From the NCBI RefSeq assembly GCF_030227115.1, contig NZ_JASSUA010000002.1:62001-126000 (forward strand): 64,000 nucleotides of DNA. Direction: 5' to 3'. The notes beneath the pieces were generated by a model that worked only from the letters and a program-made list of their open reading frames with translations, was not told the origin of the DNA and did not search any database. The position numbers and the translations under genes were made by a program. This DNA is from Marinobacter sp. SS13-12. Lineage in GTDB: Bacteria > Pseudomonadota > Gammaproteobacteria > Pseudomonadales > Oleiphilaceae. Positions 55,145-61,721 of the stretch are shown piece by piece; positions within the stretch are counted from its first letter, which is position 1; each line of letters starts with the position of its first letter.

Positions 55145-56241
55145 TGCCACGGAAGACCGTTGCCCGCATTGATACCGGGGCACTTCGCCATAACTATCGT
55201 CTTGCCTGCAGGCTGGCCAGCCCGGCCCGGGCAATGGCGGTCATCAAGGCTGATGGCTACGGCCATGGCATAGGTGAAGTGGCACGGGCGCTGGCGGATG
55301 AAGCTCCGAAGTTTGCCGTTGCCTGTATTGAAGAGGCTCTGGCCATCCGGGAGGCGGGTGTTGATCATGCGGTGGTATTGCTGCAGGGTCCGCACAGCGT
55401 CGAGGATGTCGCCACCAGCGCCCGTGAAGGTTTCGAAATGGTGGTGCACAGCGGCTACCAGCTGGACTGGCTGGAGCAGGCACCGGCCACGCCGAAGTTC
55501 TGGCTCAAAGTGAATACCGGAATGAACCGCCTGGGGTTTGCACCTGCTGCTCTGGCGCAGGTGATGGCCCGCTTGAAGGCACATGGCTCAGAAGGGCAGG
55601 TTATAGGCTTCGTCACCCACTTTGCCTGCGCGGATGACACTTCCAGTGGTTTCACCGACAAGCAGACCCGGGTCTTTGCCGAGGCCGTGGTTGACTGGCC
55701 AGCGCTGGAAAAAAGTGCCGGCAACTCCGCAGCCCACTTTCTCCCCGGCCAGCCGCTGTTTGACTGGAGCCGCCCCGGCATCATGCTGTATGGCGCTTCT
55801 CCGACGCTTGGAAAAACCGGGCCGGAACTGGGCCTTGAAGCAGTGATGACGCTGGAAGCCGAGTTGACGGCGGTTCGAACGCTCCAGCCGGGGGAATCCG
55901 TGGGTTATGGCTGCTCCTGGACAGCGGAACAGGAAACACGGATGGGAATTGTCGGGATTGGCTACGGTGATGGTTACCCGCGCCACGCCGGCACGGATAC
56001 GCCGGCCTGGGTGGCTGGTAGCCGTATACGTCTGATCGGTCGGGTGTCCATGGACATGCTGGCGGTAGACCTGACCAACTCTCCGGCCGCCCGTCCAGGA
56101 GATACCGTCGAGCTGTGGGGGCGGCATGTGAGTGTCGATGAGGTGGCGCAACACGCAGGTACCATCGGCTACGAGCTGCTTACAGGTATTACAGCCCGGG
56201 TGCCCAGGCTGTATGACAGTTCCGGCGATGGGCCAGTGTAG
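55144..56241 (+). CDS. alr: Alanine racemase
   Basis: The 365-residue protein binds PLP through the lysine in AVIKADGYGHG (about residue 34) and has the second catalytic tyrosine in GESVGYGCSW (about 260). KVNTGMNRLGF and GRVSMDMLAVDLT are further family motifs. It makes D-alanine for peptidoglycan. The ATG overlaps the dnaB stop by one base; the longer frame that reads into dnaB is a shadow. It converges on the next gene. Confidence 0.96.
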   Translation: MPRKTVARIDTGALRHNYRLACRLASPARAMAVIKADGYGHGIGEVARALADEAPKFAVACIEEALAIREAGVDHAVVLLQGPHSVEDVATSAREGFEMVVHSGYQLDWLEQAPATPKFWLKVNTGMNRLGFAPAALAQVMARLKAHGSEGQVIGFVTHFACADDTSSGFTDKQTRVFAEAVVDWPALEKSAGNSAAHFLPGQPLFDWSRPGIMLYGASPTLGKTGPELGLEAVMTLEAELTAVRTLQPGESVGYGCSWTAEQETRMGIVGIGYGDGYPRHAGTDTPAWVAGSRIRLIGRVSMDMLAVDLTNSPAARPGDTVELWGRHVSVDEVAQHAGTIGYELLTGITARVPRLYDSSGDGPV

Positions 56242-56242
56242 C

Positions 56243-56602
56243 TCAGGAAGCAACTTCCGGCTCGTGGATGATTTCCTCAATGAAATCGAGAATGGCCGCC
56301 AGGCTGCGGTCATCCAGTTTTTTCAGTACCTTGTGGACCACCATCTTGCTGCCTTTGAGCATGCTGCTGATGCCCATCCTGGCCATGCCCATCAGCATGC
56401 TGCTGGCATTCAGCCGACGCAGGGGTTCCAGGAAGAAAAAGTCCAGGCCGTTATCGGTCATCTCGACAATCAGTTCAAACAGCTTGTCGATGGCTTCCTT
56501 GTCGGCCTTGCCCCGTTCGCGGAGTTCGCTGACAGTGTAAAGGGCGCGGGTGCGCAACTCATCCGGTATGGGCGCGACGATGTGGCTTTGTTGTTTCAGC
56601 AT
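56243..56602 (-). CDS. Small alpha-helical protein of unknown function
   Basis: The 119-residue protein has no family I can name. It appears wholly helical: ELRTRALYTVSELRERGKAD, then a hydrophobic middle with several Met (NASSMLMGMARMGISSML) and an acidic end. The mid-region is not long enough for a sure membrane span. The stop is one base from the alr stop, tail to tail. The ATG at 56602 is preferred. Confidence 0.65.
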   Translation of the reverse strand: MLKQQSHIVAPIPDELRTRALYTVSELRERGKADKEAIDKLFELIVEMTDNGLDFFFLEPLRRLNASSMLMGMARMGISSMLKGSKMVVHKVLKKLDDRSLAAILDFIEEIIHEPEVAS

Positions 56603-56806
56603 ATGGGATCCTGTTGTTGTATGCTCGTAGGGTCTGCTCGGTTCTCCGATACGCATTCTATGGGTTGGGGCACAGGTGCCATTGGCTTGAACGGTATCAG
56701 GTACCCGTCATATCAGTGATATCCCGGGTATGCGTTCCAACCGTCGGCTTGAACGATTACAGTATGGATAAAGACAGTCGACCGAAACCGGAGGCAATGA
56801 GCGCCC

Positions 56807-57685
56807 GTGCACGTTCTTGTTGTTCATGATTATGGCCCGTTGGGGCGGGTTTTGCTGGAGCGCTTGAGAAAAACGTCGCTTCACGTCAGTCCGTTGCTGA
56901 TCAGTGAGCTGGAAACGGCGGATCTCACAGCACTGGACGGCTGGATTCCCCAGGATACTGACCTGATTGTGAACGCGTTATGGCTGGCCAACCCGGAAAT
57001 TGCCGAACAGGATCCAGAGGCTGCCCATAAGGTATCCTTTTCGCTGCCTGTTGCGTTGGCGGAGTATGCCCGCGACCGGAACATGGCCCTGCTGCAGCTG
57101 TCGACCTGTTACGTGTTCGATGGCCGCAAGCAAAGTGCCTATATCGCTTCCAACCCTGGCCAGCCCAGCAATGAGCTGGGTAATTGGCAGTGGGAATGCG
57201 AGCAGGCAGTACGAACGCTTTTGCCCCGCCATATTATCCTGCGAACGGGCTGGAGCCTGGGGCGTTTTATCCGCAAGGTACAGTCCGTGGCGGCGCGCTC
57301 CGATGTCATCAAGCTGCCCGGCAAGTGCCATGGTCAACCGGTGACCGTAAGCGATCTTTCCCGGGTGATGACCGCGATTATTCAGCAGATTGATTGTGGT
57401 GCCGAGGTATGGGGAACCTACCAGTATGCCGGTGCAGAGGATATCTCGCTCTATGAGCTGGGCCTGGCCATCACCGGGCTGAGTGGTATTCCCGATGGAT
57501 TGCGGGTGGTGGATGAGATGCCGGCCTGGGCCGCTCTCGAGCCTGCCAATACCACGATGATCTGCACCAAGATCCGCAATACCTTTGGCGTCAAACAGCT
57601 GCCCTGGCGTTCCGGGCTGGCGGAAGAGCTGGAGTTACTTTCGCTGAATGGGGACAGGGAGCTGATTGACGAACCGGCGAGCTGA
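56807..57685 (+). CDS. RmlD-like sugar-nucleotide reductase fold, catalytic residues not conserved
   Basis: The 292-residue protein aligns with dTDP-4-dehydrorhamnose reductases (RmlD): STCYVFDGRK (compare STDYVFDG), ILRTGWSLG and a late QPVTVSDLSRVM. The cofactor turn reads HDYGPLG rather than GxxGxxG. The YxxxK pair, expected near residues 122-132, is replaced (SNELGNWQWECEQ). It may be a pseudoenzyme or use another reaction. The start is a GTG at 56807 with GGAGG 12 bases before; a short out-of-frame ORF (56764-56829) overlaps it. Confidence 0.75.
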   Translation: MHVLVVHDYGPLGRVLLERLRKTSLHVSPLLISELETADLTALDGWIPQDTDLIVNALWLANPEIAEQDPEAAHKVSFSLPVALAEYARDRNMALLQLSTCYVFDGRKQSAYIASNPGQPSNELGNWQWECEQAVRTLLPRHIILRTGWSLGRFIRKVQSVAARSDVIKLPGKCHGQPVTVSDLSRVMTAIIQQIDCGAEVWGTYQYAGAEDISLYELGLAITGLSGIPDGLRVVDEMPAWAALEPANTTMICTKIRNTFGVKQLPWRSGLAEELELLSLNGDRELIDEPAS

Positions 57686-57720
57686 CGGCACCCGGTTCGT
57701 GGTCAAGGCAGACAGCGTCA

Positions 57721-58467
57721 TCAGGTGTTCTGACGCGAAAATTCCCGGGTGACTGTCTGCAGTGCTTCCACATCCAGAAGCTCTACCTCCCGCCCCCGGG
57801 CGCTGATAATGCCCTGATTCTGGAAACGGGTGAACACCCGGCTGACGGTTTCTACCGCCAGGCCCAGGAAATTGGCAATGTCGTTGCGCGCCATGGGCAG
57901 GCTGAAGTTGGTGCCGGACATGCGGCGACGCTGGAACCGGCTGGACAACGACAGCAGCAGTGCCGCAATCCGCTCCTCTGCCGTATTCTTGCTCAGTAAC
58001 ATGGCCAACTGATGGCTGCCCTGGATTTCCTGGCTCATCAGGTGATACATGTGGTGCTGGAGATCCGGCAGGCTACTGGTGAGTTCTTCCAGCTTGTCGA
58101 CCGGAAACTCGCAGACACTGGTGCGCTCCAGGGTCTTGGCGGTGCAGGCATAGTACTTGCTGCCCAGGCTGTCCAGGCCCACCAGTTCGCCGGGCATGAA
58201 GAATCCGGTTACCTGCTCCTCGCCATTCTCACTGATGATGGACGTCTTGATGGCCCCGCTCTTGACCGCAAAGCAGGAGCGAAACGGCGTGCTCTGGTCG
58301 AAGATATGCTCGCCGCGATTGAAAATCCGGCCCTGCTGGACAATATCTTCAAGACGGTCAAGTTCATTTTCTTCCAGAGCCAGGGGGAGGCAAAGATTGC
58401 TGAGACTGCACTGGTGACAGGATGCCTTGAGGGGGGACGCCTGGTGGAGTCTGATAGGTTGGGCCAT
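57721..58467 (-). CDS. anr: Anr/FNR-type oxygen-sensing regulator
   Basis: The 248-residue Crp-family protein has four cluster cysteines, Cys17, Cys20, Cys26 and Cys108 (ASCHQCSLSNLC, YYACTAK), as in FNR and Anr. A cNMP-like roll, a dimer helix and a helix-turn-helix (RNDIANFLGLAVETVSRVFT) follow. Recognition-helix residues ETVSR are those that read TTGAT boxes. It controls genes for low-oxygen growth. The ATG at 58467 resembles Pseudomonas Anr; an ATG at 58485 is in frame. An Anr box lies just upstream. Confidence 0.93.
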   Translation of the reverse strand: MAQPIRLHQASPLKASCHQCSLSNLCLPLALEENELDRLEDIVQQGRIFNRGEHIFDQSTPFRSCFAVKSGAIKTSIISENGEEQVTGFFMPGELVGLDSLGSKYYACTAKTLERTSVCEFPVDKLEELTSSLPDLQHHMYHLMSQEIQGSHQLAMLLSKNTAEERIAALLLSLSSRFQRRRMSGTNFSLPMARNDIANFLGLAVETVSRVFTRFQNQGIISARGREVELLDVEALQTVTREFSRQNT

Positions 58468-58487
58468 GGTAGACGAGCCATCCATTA

Positions 58488-58501
58488 TTGATTCATGTCA
58501 A
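58488..58501 (-). promoter_or_regulatory. Anr/FNR box at the anr start, probable autoregulation
   Basis: On the minus strand TTGACATGAATCAA matches TTGAT-N4-ATCAA at 9 of 10 positions. It lies 20 bp before the ATG at 58467. It is also downstream of the likely promoter, a position suited to repression of its own gene. Confidence 0.6.
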
Positions 58502-58507
58502 AACCGT

Positions 58508-58536
58508 ACTCTATTACGAACAGTAGGCTTTGCCAA
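58508..58536 (-). promoter_or_regulatory. Candidate anr promoter
   Basis: On the minus strand TTGGCA (58536-58531) and TAGAGT (58513-58508) are 17 bases apart. The predicted start is near 58500, so the Anr box would lie over the first transcribed bases. Confidence 0.45.
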
Positions 58537-58628
58537 TGACTAATGCCATTGACAATTATAAGCATATACCCATTCAGCGGCGCTGAACGGGCCTGGGCGG
58601 TCAGTTCGATCGGATTGGCAAAAAATCC

Positions 58629-59837
58629 TCAGATTTTTTCGAACACCAGAGAGGCGTTGGTGCCGCCGAACCCGAAACTGTTGGACATCACTGTACTGAG
58701 ATCTGCCTGTTTGGCGTCCGGCCCCACAACCGGCATGCCGGCGATGGTCTCGTCCAGGTTCGTCAGGTTTTTGGTGCCGGCGATAAAGCCGTTCTGCAGC
58801 ATGATCAATGAATAGATCGCTTCTTGGACACCGGACGCCCCCAGGGAATGGCCAGACAGGGACTTGGTGGAGGAAATCTGCGGTATTTTGTCGCCGAAGA
58901 CGTTCCGTACGGCTTTCATCTCCGCCACATCACCCACCGGTGTGCTGGTGCCATGGGCGTTGATATAGTCCACCGGCGCTTTCACCGTGGCCAATGCCTG
59001 CTGCATGCAGCGCATGGCGCCTTCCCCGGACGGCGCCACCATGTCGTGGCCGTCTGACGTGGCGCCGTAACCCACCAGTTCCGCAATGATGGTTGCACCA
59101 CGATTGCGGGCGTGCTCCAGCTCTTCCACCACGACCATGCCACCGCCGCCGGCGATCACGAAGCCGTCACGGCCACTGTCGAAGGGTCTTGAGGCCGTTT
59201 CCGGAGCATCGTTGTACTTGGTGGACAGGGCACCCATGGCGTCGAAGAGCATGGTCAGGCTCCAGTCCTCTTCTTCACCGCCACCGGCAAACACAATGTC
59301 CTGCTTGCCGGCCTGGATCTGTTCGGCGGCATGGCCGATACAGTGGGCACTGGTGGCACAGGCTGACGACATGGAGTAGTTCACGCCGCGAATCTTGAAA
59401 GCCGTGGCCAGGCAGGCTGATACCGTGCTGGTCATGATCCTGGGCACCATATAGGGTCCGATGCGCTTCACGCCTTTCTCACGCATGATATCCACCGCTT
59501 CCACCTGGCTGGCGCTGGACGCACCGCCGGATCCGGCAATCAGGCCAGTTCGATCGTTGGATACCATGTCATCCGTCAGCCCGGAGGAGGCGATGGCCTG
59601 CTCCATGGCGAGGAAACTGTACATTGCCGATTGGCCCATGAATCGTCGGGTCTTGCGGTCGATGACCGAAGTGTCCACATCAACGGAGCCCGCAACCTGG
59701 CTGCGGAAGCCCATGTCCCGATAGGTCTCGTTGAAGCGGATACCGGATTTACCGGTTTTGAGGCTTTCCAGCACCGCTTCGGTGGAGTTGCCGAGGCAGG
59801 AAACAATGCCCATGCCAGTGATTACAACCCGTCTCAT
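58629..59837 (-). CDS. fabB: 3-oxoacyl-[acyl-carrier-protein] synthase I
   Basis: The 402-residue condensing enzyme has the active Cys in [14 protein letters not shown], the two histidines in [12 protein letters not shown] and [11 protein letters not shown], and the FabB-type end [18 protein letters not shown]. It elongates unsaturated acyl chains in type II fatty-acid synthesis. FabB is usually paired with fabA, which is not adjacent here. GGAGG precedes the ATG. The protein is closer to FabB than FabF by its [17 protein letters not shown] start. Confidence 0.94.
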   Translation of the reverse strand: MRRVVITGMGIVSCLGNSTEAVLESLKTGKSGIRFNETYRDMGFRSQVAGSVDVDTSVIDRKTRRFMGQSAMYSFLAMEQAIASSGLTDDMVSNDRTGLIAGSGGASSASQVEAVDIMREKGVKRIGPYMVPRIMTSTVSACLATAFKIRGVNYSMSSACATSAHCIGHAAEQIQAGKQDIVFAGGGEEEDWSLTMLFDAMGALSTKYNDAPETASRPFDSGRDGFVIAGGGGMVVVEELEHARNRGATIIAELVGYGATSDGHDMVAPSGEGAMRCMQQALATVKAPVDYINAHGTSTPVGDVAEMKAVRNVFGDKIPQISSTKSLSGHSLGASGVQEAIYSLIMLQNGFIAGTKNLTNLDETIAGMPVVGPDAKQADLSTVMSNSFGFGGTNASLVFEKI

Positions 59838-59975
59838 ACCTTCCTCCTTTAAAAGGTCTGCTCCGAAAACCGGGCAGATCCTTTTCGCGTCTGACTGTAA
59901 CTACCAGTCTAGGCGCTTTGGCGTTCGGGCGGTATTTGACCTTGGTAAGGGAGAAACCACTACCTGAAGGAGGCG

Positions 59976-60863
59976 TCAGGGTTTCTCATTTTTGGCCTGT
60001 TGGCGCTCGGCCTCTTCCCGGGCCTCTTTTTCCACCATCTCAGGTGTTTCCAGGGAGATGCGCCCCAGCTTGCCGGAACGGAATTCATTGAGCAGTATCT
60101 CCGACACCTTGTGCAGGTCCGGAACGCCGCCACGACCGAGGAATCGTCGCTTCAGTGCAATGCCGTCCATCAGTGCCAGTCCGTCCTGTGGCCTTTCCTC
60201 AAACCCGTAGCGCGCCATCACCAGTTCCGGGTACGCCTCCAGCAGATAGTCCGCCTCGAACATGGCCACGTCCTCGAACTCGATCACCGCACTCCGGATG
60301 GCGCCACTGATGGCCAGCCGATAACCACAGGCTTCCGGCGACAGCTTGGGCCAGAGGAACCCCGGGGTGTCATACAGCAGCACATTGCCTGGCAGTTTGA
60401 TGGTCTGCTGTGCCCGCGTCACGGCGGGTTCATTCCCGGTCTTGGCGGCCGGTCGGCCAGCGATGGTGTTGATCAGTGTGGACTTACCGACATTGGGAAT
60501 GCCCAGAATCATCACCCGCAGAGCCCGCTTCTGACGATCGTGGCCAGGCGTCATCTCACCCGCCAGGCGCAGGATATCCAGTGCTTCCGCCCGCTGGTTG
60601 TGGGTCATGGTAATGGCGCGCACGCCACGCTCCTGCTCCAGCCAGGTCAGCCACCGGTCGGTGATGGCCGGGTCGGCAAGATCACGCTTGTTGAGCACCT
60701 TGATCACCGGCGTATCGCCCCGCAGGGCAGGGACCAGCGGGTTTTCACTGCTGAACGGCAGACGTGCGTCGACGACCTCAATGATGAGATCCATCTGGGG
60801 CATTATCTTTTTGATCTCCTTGCGGGCTTTGTGCATATGCCCTGGAAACCAGTTAATGGCCAT
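59976..60863 (-). CDS. ylqF: YlqF/RbgA-type circularly permuted ribosome-biogenesis GTPase
   Basis: The 295-residue protein has permuted GTPase motifs: NKRDLAD (G4) first, then GIPNVGKSTLINTI (G1) and YDTPGFLWP (G3). The MAINWFPGHMHKARKEIKK start is diagnostic. It helps assemble the 50S subunit in Bacillus; in gammaproteobacteria the role is less studied. The C-terminal tail is charged (EAREEAERQQAKNEKP). Confidence 0.92.
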   Translation of the reverse strand: MAINWFPGHMHKARKEIKKIMPQMDLIIEVVDARLPFSSENPLVPALRGDTPVIKVLNKRDLADPAITDRWLTWLEQERGVRAITMTHNQRAEALDILRLAGEMTPGHDRQKRALRVMILGIPNVGKSTLINTIAGRPAAKTGNEPAVTRAQQTIKLPGNVLLYDTPGFLWPKLSPEACGYRLAISGAIRSAVIEFEDVAMFEADYLLEAYPELVMARYGFEERPQDGLALMDGIALKRRFLGRGGVPDLHKVSEILLNEFRSGKLGRISLETPEMVEKEAREEAERQQAKNEKP

Positions 60864-61081
60864 GTTTGGTACTCCGGAAATGGCTGAACGGCGCCATTAT
60901 GGACGGGAATGACTAAATTTTCACATTTCTCTTAACCCGCCTGTGGCGGGAGCTGAGGGTTTCGAGGGTGTGAAGTGTGTATAAAAAGAGGAGGGGTCGG
61001 GGTGAAATGCCCAGTTGTTTTGTTTTAGGGTGTAGTTCTCGCAAACCTAAAGCGACCAAAAACCAACTAGTGGAGATATCT

Positions 61082-61534
61082 ATGAAGCTCGTGAAACTGT
61101 TCGGAATTGCCCTGATTGCACTTGGGTTGTCTTCTCCGGCGATGGCGCAGCAATCTGGCGGGCAGCCGGACCAGGTTGATCAGCTGGCGCAGATGGTTGG
61201 CCTGAGTGACGACCAGCAGAAAGAAATCCGTGGCATCATCGAAGAGATGCAGGCTGAGATTCAAGAGCTTCAGGGCGAAGCCCAGCAACTGCAGCAGCAG
61301 ATCCAGGCGCAGATCAAGCCGGATTATGACGAAGACGAGATTCGCGAAAAAGCGGAAGAGCTTGGTGACGTCACTGGCGAGATGACAGCCATGTCCACCC
61401 TCATGCAGGCCAGGGTTGATGCAGTCTTCACTGAAGCGCAGCGCGAAGAGCTGAACAAGCGTATGCAGCAAATGCAGCAGCAGATGCAACAGCGCCGCCA
61501 GATGCAGCAGCAACAACCGCAGGGTATGCAGTAA
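61082..61534 (+). CDS. Spy/CpxP-like periplasmic protein with glutamine-rich tail
   Basis: The 150-residue protein has a signal peptide (KLFGIALIALGLSSPAMA, cut before QQS). The mature protein is helical, with an LSDDQQKEIRGIIEEMQAEI segment recalling the LTxxQ motif of Spy, CpxP and related envelope-stress chaperones. The last 40 residues are rich in Gln and Met. A chaperone role is inferred. The ATG at 61082 follows GGAG; the longer frame is rejected because the signal peptide starts here. A clear terminator follows. Confidence 0.7.
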   Translation: MKLVKLFGIALIALGLSSPAMAQQSGGQPDQVDQLAQMVGLSDDQQKEIRGIIEEMQAEIQELQGEAQQLQQQIQAQIKPDYDEDEIREKAEELGDVTGEMTAMSTLMQARVDAVFTEAQREELNKRMQQMQQQMQQRRQMQQQQPQGMQ

Positions 61535-61580
61535 GCCCCGGTAGTATCGCCTGCCTTCCGGGTTAACACCCGGAGCATGA

Positions 61581-61615
61581 AAAAACCGCCCTGGCTTCTG
61601 GCCCTGGCGGTTTTT
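61581..61615 (+). terminator. Intrinsic terminator after the Spy-like gene
   Basis: AAAAACCGCC at 61581-61590 pairs with GGCGGTTTTT at 61606-61615, with a further inner GGC/GCC helix, followed by more T. The A-run on the other side suits use by the convergent exporter gene as well. Confidence 0.85.
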
Positions 61616-61721
61616 TTGTGCCTGTAGCCTGCTGGTTGGGAGTCAGGTCGCGGCGGGAAGGGCCTACACCGGTGCGACTATCGCCAATCTCAGAAGGCTA
61701 GGGGAACGAGAACTCCAAAAC

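Noticed and set aside
54116..55234. 372-codon open frame opposite dnaB
   Set aside because: It is antisense to the conserved helicase domain and crosses the dnaB-alr junction.
61480..61530. CAG-rich stretch as a possible repeat array
   Set aside because: It is an in-frame run of Gln/Met codons in the Spy-like gene, not a tandem DNA repeat with constant unit.
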